41,702 nt of DNA from Selenomonadaceae bacterium (GCA_017614505.1 JAGABT010000009.1:1-41702), one strand, 5' to 3'. Numbered from the stretch's first letter, positions 31,903-39,564 are shown. The notes: generated by a model not told the origin, from the sequence alone. A program made the numbers and translations.

Positions 31903-32354
31903 TTTGGTTGCTGATATTTTTCAAGCGCGGAAATTTTACCAATGCGCCGGTTGTGCCTTTCGTCGCCGGAAAAATCCGTTGCAATCCACGCCTTAACAAT
32001 TTCGCCCGCCGGACCGAATCCCAAAACTCTCCCGCCCATAGCCAGCACATTCGCATTGTTATGCTCGCGGCTCATCTTAGCAGAAAAAACGTCGTTGCAC
32101 AGCGCGCAGCGTATCCCGTGAATCTTGTTCGCCGCAATGGAAATGCCAATGCCCGTGCCGCACAGAACTATCCCGCGTTCAGCCGCGCCGCTCGTAACCT
32201 CCGCGCAGACTTTTTCCGCAATGTCAGGATAATCTACCGCCGCCGCGTCGAAAGTTCCAACGTCATTAACTTCCGCACCGAGCTCAGCCAGAACTTTTTT
32301 CACGGCGTCTTTCAGCTCAACCGCGCCGTGGTCACTGCCAATCGCTATCTTCAT
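31899..32354 (-). CDS. rpiB: ribose-5-phosphate isomerase B
   Basis: 151 residues. Interconverts ribose 5-phosphate and ribulose 5-phosphate. Signatures: IAIGSDHGAVELK with the sugar-binding Asp-His, and the active-site Cys in GIVLCGTGIGISIAANK. HNNANVLAMGGRV and the C-terminal ERHNRRIGKI follow. GAGGTG precedes ATG. It follows the permease gene by 9 bases. The last 20 or so codons are duplicated at the end of the RTX-lectin gene. Confidence 0.93.
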   Translation of the reverse strand: MKIAIGSDHGAVELKDAVKKVLAELGAEVNDVGTFDAAAVDYPDIAEKVCAEVTSGAAERGIVLCGTGIGISIAANKIHGIRCALCNDVFSAKMSREHNNANVLAMGGRVLGFGPAGEIVKAWIATDFSGDERHNRRIGKISALEKYQQPK

Positions 32355-32363
32355 AATCGCACC

Positions 32364-33650
32364 TCAAATCAAATATCTCAGATAAACATAAACTGTCGCC
32401 ATGATTATCGTTAAAATCATAATCGGGAAACCAACTTTGAAATAATCAATGAACGTAATGCGGACGCCGCGGTCAGCCGCCAAGCCCGCAACTATCAGAT
32501 TCGCGCTGGCTCCAACCAGTGTACCGTTTCCGCCGAGGCATGCGCCCAGCGCGAGGCTCCACCATATCGGCTCCAGGTTCGATACGCCCATTGTGCCCAT
32601 GTCCTGAATCAGCGGTATCATCGTCGCCACGAACGGGATATTGTCCAGCACTGAAGAAACTATCGCGCTGAGCCATAAAACTAACAGCGAAGTTGCCGTT
32701 ACGTCGCCGCCCGTAATTTCTACCGCCTCGCGCGCCAGCTTGCCGATTATCCCGACTTCAATCAGCCCGCCGACCGCTATGAATAAGCCTATGAAGAAAA
32801 ATATCGTCGCCCATTCGACTTTGGACTTCATCGTTTCTTCAACCAAATGGTGTCCGCCGCCCGCCAGCAGTAACAGCAAAAATCCGCCGGTCAGCGCCAT
32901 TAATGACGATTCGACGTGGTGCAGCTGGTGCGTGAAAAATCCAAGTATCGTCAAGCCCAGCACGAACAGCGCCTTGTTCAAAAGTTTTTTATCCTTCAGC
33001 GCGGCGTACTCGTCCATTTGCATTAAGCCCGCCTGCAGTTCCGGCTTCGTCTTCAAATCTTTTTTGTAGATAAACTCGAACAGGAAAATTATGATGACCA
33101 TTTGAATCGCTACGATTGGCGCCAGATTTTCTATGAACGCCATGAATGTCAGTTCCTTGACTGCCGAGCCAATCATGATATTCGGCGGGTCGCCAATCAG
33201 CGTCGCCGTGCCGCCTATGTTCGACGCCATTATCTGCGTCAGCAGGAACGGGCGCGGGTTAAGCTCCAGCTGTTTGGTTATGCTGAACGTCACCGGCACC
33301 ATGAGCAGAACCGTCGTTACGTTGTCGAGGAACGCCGAGAATACCGCCGTGATTATTCCGAGATAAGTCAGGATTTTTTTCGGCTCAGCCTTCGCCATTT
33401 TCGCCGCTTTTATCGCTACGAAGTCGAAAAGCCCCGTGTGGCTCGTCACGCCCACCAGAATCATCATGCCGGTTAAAAGTCCCAGCGTGTTGAAGTCGAT
33501 GTGGTGAATCGCTACTTCCTGCGAAATTATTCCCAGCAGCATCATTAGCACTGCGCCTATCATTGCGGCGACCGTGCGGTGGATTTTTTCCGACACGATT
33601 ACCGCGTACATTACCACGAAGATTATCCCTGCCGCTACTTCCAAAATCAT
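32364..33650 (-). CDS. ArsB/NhaD-type ion transporter (IT superfamily)
   Basis: 428 residues with about 11-12 hydrophobic segments. Two family repeats are visible: FLDNVTTVLLMVPVT with NIGGTATLIGDPPNIMIG, and VLDNIPFVATMIPL with CLGGNGTLVGASANLIVAG. These fit ArsB, NhaD and related permeases; no arsR or arsC is nearby, so sodium/proton exchange or an organic anion is as likely as arsenite. ATG 33650 overlaps the stop of the small upstream ORF as TGATG and has no good ribosome site, suggesting coupling. Confidence 0.85.
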   Translation of the reverse strand: MILEVAAGIIFVVMYAVIVSEKIHRTVAAMIGAVLMMLLGIISQEVAIHHIDFNTLGLLTGMMILVGVTSHTGLFDFVAIKAAKMAKAEPKKILTYLGIITAVFSAFLDNVTTVLLMVPVTFSITKQLELNPRPFLLTQIMASNIGGTATLIGDPPNIMIGSAVKELTFMAFIENLAPIVAIQMVIIIFLFEFIYKKDLKTKPELQAGLMQMDEYAALKDKKLLNKALFVLGLTILGFFTHQLHHVESSLMALTGGFLLLLLAGGGHHLVEETMKSKVEWATIFFFIGLFIAVGGLIEVGIIGKLAREAVEITGGDVTATSLLVLWLSAIVSSVLDNIPFVATMIPLIQDMGTMGVSNLEPIWWSLALGACLGGNGTLVGASANLIVAGLAADRGVRITFIDYFKVGFPIMILTIIMATVYVYLRYLI

Positions 33651-33805
33651 CACTCTTTCGACAAAAATTTCCCACGCATTTTACAACAAATCCGGCGCGG
33701 CGGCAATAACTTCAGCAGCGGAAATATTTTTCCTGCGCGAACAATGTTTCGCAGCGCCTGCAGCGAGGCGTTGTCCTGTGGTCGAGTGTACTGGTAGTAT
33801 TCCAT
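33650..33805 (-). CDS. small ORF upstream of the permease
   Basis: 51 codons, basic, beginning MEYYQYTRPQDNAS and rich in Arg/Lys/Leu further on. Stop and permease start overlap (TGATG). No clear ribosome site of its own; it follows the 33817-34110 gene by 11 bases. The permease promoter lies within it. It may be a coupling ORF rather than a functional protein. No family recognised. Confidence 0.35.
   Translation of the reverse strand: MEYYQYTRPQDNASLQALRNIVRAGKIFPLLKLLPPRRICCKMRGKFLSKE
33678..33706 (-). promoter_or_regulatory. promoter of the permease-rpiB-XRE operon
   Basis: TTGCCG (33701-33706), 17-base spacer, TAAAAT (33678-33683) on the minus strand. Confidence 0.65.
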
Positions 33806-33816
33806 GTCAGCTGAGC

Positions 33817-34110
33817 TTAATCGTAAGAAGTTCCCTTGAGGTACTCAGAAATATCGATTTGTTCTGCGTCAATCCATTTGTCGAAAAATTTATCACCTGG
33901 CAAGCCTATATAAACGTACGTCGTTTTGCCAGTTTCTTTATCAATTTTGAAAACGTCGCAGCCGGTGTAAAAATCTCTGTCTTCCTCATCTCTGGGGTAG
34001 TTCTCAAAACACCAGGAATCTCCTAAATCAGTGCATTTTTCAAAAACAAACATTTTCTCGTTTTCCAATTCGCGTTTTGCAATCGCACATGCTTCTTTTA
34101 ACGTAATCAC
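33817..34110 (-). CDS. small acidic protein, possibly immunity-like (YrhB/Imm35-like)
   Basis: 97 residues starting M-I-T-L-K-E-A, with a central DSWCFENY strand and many acidic residues. The N-terminal pattern and size resemble YrhB/Imm35-type proteins, but this is weak. GTG start with AAGGAGT 6 bases upstream. No toxin gene is adjacent. It lies between the rpsT terminator and the permease operon. Confidence 0.6.
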   Translation of the reverse strand: MITLKEACAIAKRELENEKMFVFEKCTDLGDSWCFENYPRDEEDRDFYTGCDVFKIDKETGKTTYVYIGLPGDKFFDKWIDAEQIDISEYLKGTSYD

Positions 34111-34210
34111 AGCTTTACTCCTTCACAACAATCCAAAACTTCAGGTGTTCCTCGATGACTTTTTAGCGTCACCTTTGCACTTCATGACTACTGGGTTTTT
34201 ATTTCCCAAT

Positions 34211-34239
34211 AAAAAAGCGCCCTCCGAAGTGGAAGGCGC
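34211..34239 (-). terminator. rpsT terminator
   Basis: GCGCCTTCC and GGAGGGCGC form a 9-bp stem around ACTTC, then TTTTTT on the minus strand. Confidence 0.9.
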
Positions 34240-34251
34240 AGGAAAAATCCC

Positions 34252-34518
34252 TTAGCCGGAAATAGCGTTGACCTTGAGGGTGAGGCGGGATTTTTTACGG
34301 GCGGCGGCGTTTTTGTGAATGGTGTTGTTAGCCGCAGCCTGGTCGATAGCTTTATGCGCAGCCGGCAGAAGTTTTTTGGCTTCAAAGGCGTCATTTTTCG
34401 CAACAGCGGCAAGCACGAGCTTCTGCGCTTTTTTCATGCGGGTTTTCTCCGCGACGTTACGCGCATGGCGTTTCGCATCGAGCTTCACGCTTTTTTTCGA
34501 CGATTTAATATTGGGCAA
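34252..34518 (-). CDS. rpsT: 30S ribosomal protein S20
   Basis: 88 residues, the standard S20 length, helical and Lys/Arg/Ala-rich: PNIKSSKKSVK at the N-terminus, then NNTIHKNAAARKKSRLT near the end. It binds 16S rRNA early in 30S assembly. TTG 34518 is the start, with GAGAGGAG 9 bases upstream; S20 genes in other bacteria also use weak starts. Single-gene unit. Confidence 0.96.
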   Translation of the reverse strand: MPNIKSSKKSVKLDAKRHARNVAEKTRMKKAQKLVLAAVAKNDAFEAKKLLPAAHKAIDQAAANNTIHKNAAARKKSRLTLKVNAISG

Positions 34519-34558
34519 ATTGGAAAACTCCTCTCGATGAAAAATTTTAACGGCTAAA

Positions 34559-34587
34559 AGTTTAGCACAGCGGCGAAAAAATTGCAA
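34559..34587 (-). promoter_or_regulatory. sigma-A promoter of rpsT
   Basis: TTGCAA (34582-34587), 17-base spacer, TAAACT (34559-34564) on the minus strand. Confidence 0.8.
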
Positions 34588-34712
34588 GTTAAATTTTGCT
34601 TAAAAAACCCCAAAAATTAATCAGCTCTGGGTACGGTACAATCGGAAATTATGCAAAAGACTTTGTGTGAAAATCGGAGGATTTGGGAGCGTAACCTACA
34701 AAAAGGCGACAG

Positions 34713-35726
34713 CTAAATTTTATCGATAGCGTCAATGAGTTGCTGAATTGTTTTGTGCGTGTAGACGCGGTTGGTAATATCTGTGGCGGTATGACCGAGA
34801 ATGAGCTGGCGAACTTTCAGCGGTATTTCGGCATCGTCCATTAAAGTCGCGCAGGTATGGCGCCCGTCGTGAGGCGTGTGATTTTGTAGTGCAGGAGTTT
34901 TATCCCATATAAGAGACCGCAGTTGCTGATAGTTTTGCACAGACCTGCCTTTGCTGTCTTTTATGTCAAGGCGTTCAAGTTGCGGGTTATACAGTTCAGC
35001 GACCAGCGGGAGAATTTTCTGTGCGACAGGTATGACGCGGTTTTTGCTTGCCGCGGTTTTTTTACCGCCGTTCATGTATCGTTCCTGCAGGTGTATATTC
35101 GCAGTTTGCATTTCAAGGAGTTCGGTCGGACGCAAGCCTGTGTAGCAGAGAATCAGAGCGATTTTGGCGCCAATGTCAGATTTATTCTGCCAGAGGGTAT
35201 CGAGTTCAGCAGGTGTGAAAGGTTTGTGCAGTTCGCTAGGCGTTTTTGGCGGCAGTTTCACCAGCGAGGCAAAATTGATTTTAACAAGCTCTTGGTCTAT
35301 GGCGAAATTGAAAAGCTGTGTGCAGAGCGACTTCATGTGCGATTTAGCTTGATAACCCAGCGTGGAAGAATCAATGACGGACTGAATGTGGCGCTTTCGA
35401 ATGTCAGTAAAACGTAGACTGTGTAGCAAGGCAAGGTTTTTGTATGCGGCTATGTACACGCCAGTAACGGGATTATCCTTGAACTTGACGTTAGCCCAGC
35501 GCTGATACACGTCGGTAAAAGTTGCGTCCTGAATCATTAAATCAAACGGGTTTTCGTTATAATCAGCGAGCGCCTTTATAGCCTCCTGCCGCGTCTTGTA
35601 ATAGCCGAGGTACTTGCGGAGTTGCTTACCGTCTTCAGTCCAGCCGACCGTGATTCTGACAGCGAAGGGCTTCCGCCGCTTGCCGGAAAGTTTTAAGACT
35701 GCACCATAGCCATTCGGAAGTTTCAT
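34713..35726 (-). CDS. tyrosine recombinase (phage-type integrase)
   Basis: 337 residues. The N-terminal arm-binding part (about 1-60) contains WTEDGKQLRKYLGYYKTRQEA. A SAM-like core-binding domain and the catalytic domain follow. Catalytic residues: Arg in YTGLRPTELLEM (about 197), His-x-x-Arg in HDGRHTCAT (about 285), His in ILGHTA, Tyr in VYTHK (about 323). AAAGGAGC precedes ATG. It is the outermost gene of the element. Confidence 0.95.
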   Translation of the reverse strand: MKLPNGYGAVLKLSGKRRKPFAVRITVGWTEDGKQLRKYLGYYKTRQEAIKALADYNENPFDLMIQDATFTDVYQRWANVKFKDNPVTGVYIAAYKNLALLHSLRFTDIRKRHIQSVIDSSTLGYQAKSHMKSLCTQLFNFAIDQELVKINFASLVKLPPKTPSELHKPFTPAELDTLWQNKSDIGAKIALILCYTGLRPTELLEMQTANIHLQERYMNGGKKTAASKNRVIPVAQKILPLVAELYNPQLERLDIKDSKGRSVQNYQQLRSLIWDKTPALQNHTPHDGRHTCATLMDDAEIPLKVRQLILGHTATDITNRVYTHKTIQQLIDAIDKI

Positions 35727-35753
35727 AGCTTGCTCCTTTCTATAAGATAATCA

Positions 35754-35779
35754 CCCTCCCGCGCAGGAGGGCTTTTTTA
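35754..35779 (+). terminator. plus-strand terminator inside the prophage edge
   Basis: CCCTCC/GGAGGG with a 6-base loop, followed by CTTTTTT on the plus strand. No plus-strand gene lies upstream within the element. Confidence 0.7.
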
Positions 35780-35786
35780 GTTTACG

Positions 35787-36167
35787 CTATATTTCGGTAT
35801 ACGCTCGAAGTGTATAGCCCCAGCGACCTTTGTACTTGCCTTCCAGAAAGTAAATCATGACTATATTGCGATTTGTTTTACCGTCGGCGGTTACTATATC
35901 CAAATTCCAAATTTCTATTTTCGTAGGCTCATAGTTGTAATGTACCCTCGATGTTTTACTGAGCGCCGTCATGTGGTATACGTCGTCATATTCGTCTGTC
36001 CACGTAGCTCTGTTCTTCAACAGACCATAGGTATATTTCTCTGCGGTAATCTTCTGACTAATAGCAGAGGTTTCGTCGCTATGACTTGGCGTGTTCAGAT
36101 AAATTGTCGCTATAAAGAAAAATATGACGCCAAAAAACAAGGCTTTGGATTTTGTATCTTCTTCCAA
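35787..36167 (-). CDS. small membrane-anchored prophage protein
   Basis: 126 residues: a short charged N-terminus, one membrane segment (about residues 9-24, ALFFGVIFFFIATIYL), then a polar extracytoplasmic domain rich in Tyr and Thr. TTG start with GAGG 7 bases upstream. Not recognised. Position between the regulator and the integrase suggests a lysogenic-conversion role, such as superinfection exclusion; this is a guess. Confidence 0.6.
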   Translation of the reverse strand: MEEDTKSKALFFGVIFFFIATIYLNTPSHSDETSAISQKITAEKYTYGLLKNRATWTDEYDDVYHMTALSKTSRVHYNYEPTKIEIWNLDIVTADGKTNRNIVMIYFLEGKYKGRWGYTLRAYTEI

Positions 36168-36225
36168 TATAATTCCTCTTCCGAATAATCATCAGAGCCA
36201 AAGCTAGAACCAAAAGTCGCTTCAC
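36079..36225 (-). CDS. overlapping small ORF, possible membrane peptide
   Basis: 48 codons from GTG 36225 with AGGAG 9 bases upstream. It begins MKRLLVLALALMII followed by a basic stretch, so one membrane helix. It overlaps the 35787-36167 gene by 89 bases in another frame, so only one may be real, or both may be read as a nested pair. Confidence 0.35.
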   Translation of the reverse strand: MKRLLVLALALMIIRKRNYIGRRYKIQSLVFWRHIFLYSDNLSEHAKS

Positions 36226-36237
36226 AATATCACGCTC

Positions 36238-36291
36238 CTAAAGCGTTGCCGCGTGCGTAATGCGCAGGGAGTTTAGAACGCCGAGTAACAT
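36238..36291 (-). CDS. 17-codon ORF after the XRE gene
   Basis: ATG 36291 has GAGGAAAAT upstream and begins 8 bases after the XRE stop. Product MLLGVLNSLRITHAATL. It may be a leader or coupler for the next ORF. Confidence 0.3.
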   Translation of the reverse strand: MLLGVLNSLRITHAATL

Positions 36292-36301
36292 GATATTTTC
36301 C

Positions 36302-36748
36302 TCACGCCGTCGAAGAATTGACGATTTTTCCGCCACTGACCGCCATATAAGCATTTCCGCTCCCGTTGTGTGTTTGAACTAAAATATCCGACCTGTTTGA
36401 CTTGCGACCGAGTTGTCCCATCATTTCCATAATCAATCTTTTTGATTCATCAGGCAGATTATCATAACTACTCAAAAGAGTAATCTGCTCCTCGCTGAGA
36501 TTTTCCGTTTTAACGCAAATTTTTTCATCGTCGAGCATTCTCAGTAAGTCATTCAGCGAAATTTTTATGGCGCGGGAAACTTTCTGTAAAGTACCGACGG
36601 ACGGTACTATGGGCTTGCCGTTGCTAGAATTTTTATTGGCTTCGAGCATGGATACGTAAGGTTTGCTTATGCCAGATAATCTAGCGAAGTCACCCATCGA
36701 CAGGTCGTTTTTATTTCTGTAGTCACGAATGATTTGCCCTAGCCTCAT
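36302..36748 (-). CDS. XRE-family regulator, prophage
   Basis: 148 residues. Helix-turn-helix at residues about 1-65 (RLGQIIRDYRNKNDLSMGDFARLSGISK). A central helical domain (about 80-115) with LPDESKRLIMEMMGQL and a short Gly/Ser tail follow. ATG 36748 follows AAAGGAGATGG. Domain layout fits a repressor without a LexA-type cleavage domain. Confidence 0.8.
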   Translation of the reverse strand: MRLGQIIRDYRNKNDLSMGDFARLSGISKPYVSMLEANKNSSNGKPIVPSVGTLQKVSRAIKISLNDLLRMLDDEKICVKTENLSEEQITLLSSYDNLPDESKRLIMEMMGQLGRKSNRSDILVQTHNGSGNAYMAVSGGKIVNSSTA

Positions 36749-36891
36749 AATACCATCTCCTTTCCTTTTGTTACTTGCATTATACAAAAATCACCAATCA
36801 ACACAACCGCCAGAACCTGTAATTTGAACATTCGCAGTGAATCCACATCTTCAGACCTTTCTCGAATTATTGCCTGATAGGCAAATTGGAA

Positions 36892-37854
36892 CTATGCTTC
36901 TCTGTCACGTTTTCTCGCCAGCTTTTCAATTTGCGCCGTCAAATCTTCATCAGAACTTATAGCCATCGCTTTTTCGTAGTAATAGACAGCTTCGTCGTAT
37001 TCACCGAGTTTAGTCAGCACGGAACCTAACTTTTTGCATAATTGCGCTGTCGCCATTTGATTTTCAAGGAGCGTATCACAGAATTTCTGAAGAAAAACTT
37101 GCTCTTCATAATCAACTTCGCTGACACCTTTTAATTCCAATATAGCCAGCCTGTTCAAGGCAGATATTACATCGTCGTTTATTGGCAGACTAATGGTGAG
37201 TGCTTTGTCAGGCGCGTTGCAGTTTTTTTCAATTTTAGAGCCGCAATTCCAACAATATTTCGCGCTCGGAGGTGTAATTTCCATTCCGCAATCTGGGCAA
37301 TTATGTACTTCGCTCGTCAAGCTCACGATTATTTCGTTTGAGATTTTTTCTTGCACCAGTTCAAGATTCTTCACGACGCCGTTCACCATAATTTGAGCTG
37401 TCGATATTGTTTTTAAAAGTGCTTTTGTTTTTTCGTTGACCGCCATGACATTAAGACCTTTAAAATAAATAACATCTTTTGGCAATAATGCATAGCATTT
37501 AGGACAAATTCTTAACGCAGGAGCTATCTTGGTGTCACAATTTGGGCAATGTGAAATACTCAGCAGAACCGAACGTGTTGCTATAAAAATATCCTCGTCG
37601 GAAATTTTTTCTAAGACGGACAAAGCAAAATCTGGAATCTGATTGATTAATTGCTCATCATAGCCGAGGAATCTATCAAAAGGCAATATATGCCCGCCGA
37701 GACATCCCTCTTCAATTTTGTATACGCCCTTCAAACGACTTAGTAATTGTTCGTGATGTGTTCTGGGAATTGTCGGCGTATCGACCGGCTGATTTTTAAT
37801 TTCGTTTTGTGAGTCTGTTCTTTGCCCGAAGAAAATATCGAAAAATGACGCCAT
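36892..37854 (-). CDS. double zinc-ribbon and TPR-like prophage protein
   Basis: 320 residues. Two treble-clef zinc ribbons are visible: CPNCDTKIAPALRICPKCYALLP and CPDCGMEITPPSAKYCWNCGSKI, about 80 residues apart. A C-terminal TPR-like helical pair includes LGSVLTKLGEYDEAVYYYEKAM. GAGG precedes ATG 37854. It lies between two XRE regulator genes; protein-protein or nucleic-acid binding is likely, but the role is unknown. Confidence 0.65.
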   Translation of the reverse strand: MASFFDIFFGQRTDSQNEIKNQPVDTPTIPRTHHEQLLSRLKGVYKIEEGCLGGHILPFDRFLGYDEQLINQIPDFALSVLEKISDEDIFIATRSVLLSISHCPNCDTKIAPALRICPKCYALLPKDVIYFKGLNVMAVNEKTKALLKTISTAQIMVNGVVKNLELVQEKISNEIIVSLTSEVHNCPDCGMEITPPSAKYCWNCGSKIEKNCNAPDKALTISLPINDDVISALNRLAILELKGVSEVDYEEQVFLQKFCDTLLENQMATAQLCKKLGSVLTKLGEYDEAVYYYEKAMAISSDEDLTAQIEKLARKRDREA

Positions 37855-37880
37855 AAGAAAATTTCCTCGTTGTGCGAATT

Positions 37881-38318
37881 TCAAGCAGTCGTTACAGAAT
37901 TATTGTTGCCAACGTTCAAAGAATTATTGTTGCCGATATTGCTCTGGACAATCTTCATCGAGTTTGACGAATGCGGCGATTTAAGAAATTCCAACATATT
38001 GAACAGCATTTGTTGCTTGCCGGTATCGAGCTCGCGATAACCGTATACAAGTTGTGCCTCCTTAGGATTGAGCAGTACATTATTTGATATTACGCGCTGG
38101 ACATCGAATGTGGCGGTTACCTGTACCGGCTCAATAATATCGCTCTTTTTTATCCCAAAATAGTCTGCCATTCTTTGTATCGGACCCATTCGCGGGACTA
38201 TCCTGTCTTTTTCCCACGCCGAAACCGCCTTGTTTGTCACGCCCGCAATACTCGCTAATTCATTTTGCGAAAGACCGTGCTGTAAACGAAGGCGCTGAAT
38301 ATTCTGCCCGATTGACAT
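37881..38318 (-). CDS. CI-like XRE repressor
   Basis: 145 residues. N-terminal helix-turn-helix (IQRLRLQHGLSQNELASIAGV, then AVSAWEKDRIVPR), a middle helical part with LDTGKQQMLFNMLEFL, and an Asn-rich tail (GNNNSLNVGNNNSV). GGGAGGTGG precedes ATG 38318. Divergent from the Cro-like gene with a shared 146-base control region, as in a lambda-type switch. Confidence 0.85.
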   Translation of the reverse strand: MSIGQNIQRLRLQHGLSQNELASIAGVTNKAVSAWEKDRIVPRMGPIQRMADYFGIKKSDIIEPVQVTATFDVQRVISNNVLLNPKEAQLVYGYRELDTGKQQMLFNMLEFLKSPHSSNSMKIVQSNIGNNNSLNVGNNNSVTTA

Positions 38319-38346
38319 AACTGCCACCTCCCTAGCGATTTTGTAA

Positions 38347-38375
38347 ATTTTATACCAAATCTGCATTTTTTTCAA
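38347..38375 (-). promoter_or_regulatory. repressor promoter
   Basis: TTGAAA (38370-38375), 17-base spacer, TAAAAT (38347-38352) on the minus strand. Confidence 0.85.
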
Positions 38376-38403
38376 CACGGCGGCAAAAAATTTCTACAAG
38401 ATA

Positions 38404-38432
38404 TTGACAGGCTATTTTAAATAGATTAAAAT
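38404..38432 (+). promoter_or_regulatory. early rightward promoter with embedded operator
   Basis: Consensus TTGACA (38404-38409), 17-base spacer, TAAAAT (38427-38432). The spacer holds the perfect odd palindrome CTATTT-T-AAATAG at 38411-38423, a candidate repressor operator. Confidence 0.85.
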
Positions 38433-38464
38433 ACTCCAAAGCAAGACGATTAAGGGGTGAGAAG

Positions 38465-38662
38465 GTGAAATTAAACTTGCGGCAAGCGCGACGCTTGAAA
38501 GATAAAACTCAAGAGGAAATGGCGGATTTACTTGATATACACGTTCAGTCTTATCGCAAACTCGAAGAAAATCCCGACCTTACAACCGTCGGACAAGCGA
38601 AAAAAATTGCTGATTTTCTCGGAGTTTCATATGATGAAATTTTTTTTGACCTTGAAGTCTAG
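38465..38662 (+). CDS. Cro-like XRE protein
   Basis: 65 residues, just a helix-turn-helix domain (LRQARRLKDKTQEEMADLLDI, then YRKLEENPDLT). GTG start with GGGGTGAG upstream. First gene of the rightward early operon and divergent from the repressor. Confidence 0.85.
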   Translation: MKLNLRQARRLKDKTQEEMADLLDIHVQSYRKLEENPDLTTVGQAKKIADFLGVSYDEIFFDLEV

Positions 38663-38689
38663 TTTAAATAGCAACAAAGGAGTAGGGCA

Positions 38690-38839
38690 ATGAAAAATCG
38701 ACATTCAGTGAAGGGATGGCTCTGGCGACTGGTGTTTCCGAATACGCCGGAGGAATTGCGAGACAGCGCGGCGGTCGTGGTAAAGCTCGGGATTTTGTCA
38801 GCGGTGATAGCGGGCGCTTTGGCGTCGATAGGAGCGTAG
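38690..38839 (+). CDS. small early prophage protein
   Basis: 49 residues: a basic, Trp-containing N-terminus (KGWLWRLVFPN), an acidic turn, then a hydrophobic C-terminal helix. AAAGGAGT 7 bases before ATG. The stop is 3 bases before the next ATG. Not recognised. Confidence 0.65.
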   Translation: MKNRHSVKGWLWRLVFPNTPEELRDSAAVVVKLGILSAVIAGALASIGA

Positions 38840-38842
38840 ACG

Positions 38843-39094
38843 ATGACAATCAAGAAAGTGCCGGTGAAAGTGGCGGCGGCGCTGATGGGCAAATCGGAGC
38901 AGTACGTGCGTTGTGGTCTGCAGTACGAGCGGCTGAAATTCGGCGCGGCGGTGACAACAAACCCAAATAAGCCGCGCCCGTCATACACCTACCACATCAG
39001 CCCGAAGCTTTTCATGGAGTACACCGGCTACACGCTGGACGAGATTATCAGCGCGGCAGAAAAGCTCGGCGTCAATATCAGCGTTGAAGACTAA
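38843..39094 (+). CDS. small helix-turn-helix DNA-binding protein, prophage
   Basis: 83 residues. VKVAAALMGKSEQYVRCGLQ is an excisionase/MerR-type winged-helix start, followed by SPKLFMEYTGYTLDE. Similar small proteins are common in early regions of Firmicute phages. Translation is probably coupled to the preceding gene 3 bases upstream. Confidence 0.7.
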   Translation: MTIKKVPVKVAAALMGKSEQYVRCGLQYERLKFGAAVTTNPNKPRPSYTYHISPKLFMEYTGYTLDEIISAAEKLGVNISVED

Positions 39095-39109
39095 AGGGAG
39101 GAATTGGAA

Positions 39110-39184
39110 ATGAATCGATACCGCAAGTGCTCGGTATCAAATTCTGGAGGTGTAAATCATGGGGAAAATCCATTTGCGTATTGA
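39110..39184 (+). CDS. 24-codon leader-like ORF with internal hairpin
   Basis: GGGAGG precedes ATG 39110. The ORF covers the hairpin GATACCG/CGGTATC (39117-39138) and overlaps the ribosome site and start of the 39159 gene. It may control that gene by translation. Low certainty. Confidence 0.35.
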   Translation: MNRYRKCSVSNSGGVNHGENPFAY

Positions 39185-39356
39185 CTGCTCAAATCTGACA
39201 TCGCTGGCAATATCGAATCTGATAAAAAAACTGAGCTGGTTCGTCGAGCCGGTATTTGTCGGCGGCGATACCATTTACGTCGAAGCCCGCGTTCATCACA
39301 ACATCTACGCTAGTATTTGGAAAATCCTTGACAAGTTCAACGTGACAGTAGATTGA
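39159..39356 (+). CDS. small prophage protein, unknown
   Basis: 65 residues, alternating strands and helices, starting MGKIHLRIDCSNLTSL. CTGGAGGTG lies 7 bases before ATG. Not recognised. Confidence 0.65.
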   Translation: MGKIHLRIDCSNLTSLAISNLIKKLSWFVEPVFVGGDTIYVEARVHHNIYASIWKILDKFNVTVD

Positions 39357-39366
39357 ACGCCGACCA

Positions 39367-39564
39367 CAAGGCTCAATCCAGCCGCTAACTCCTCTCGGCG
39401 GTTGGCTTGAACCCTGTTGATTAGTCGCCCTGCCCCGTGGAAGTTGCTCTGTGGAAGTTGCTCCATTTCATTCGTGGACTTTCAGCTATGACAGACTTTC
39501 AGCTAGGACGGGCTCAGGGATATGTATACTGATTAGCCTGAAATATTGTGCAAAACCAGGCTAA
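39367..39564 (+). promoter_or_regulatory. structured non-coding segment of the prophage
   Basis: The gap 39357-39591 holds a long imperfect hairpin (about 39373-39416) and a tandem 14-base repeat (39437-39450, 39451-39464). It also holds a 12-base repeat GACTTTCAGCTA at 39477 and 39494, and a perfect TTAGCCTG/CAGGCTAA inverted repeat (39533-39564). No gene is visible. It could be a replication origin, an operator array or a small RNA. Confidence 0.5.

Noticed and set aside
31891..32362. rpiB considered as split or truncated by the duplication
   Set aside because: The gene is full length with all active-site motifs; the duplicate tail lies in the lectin gene.
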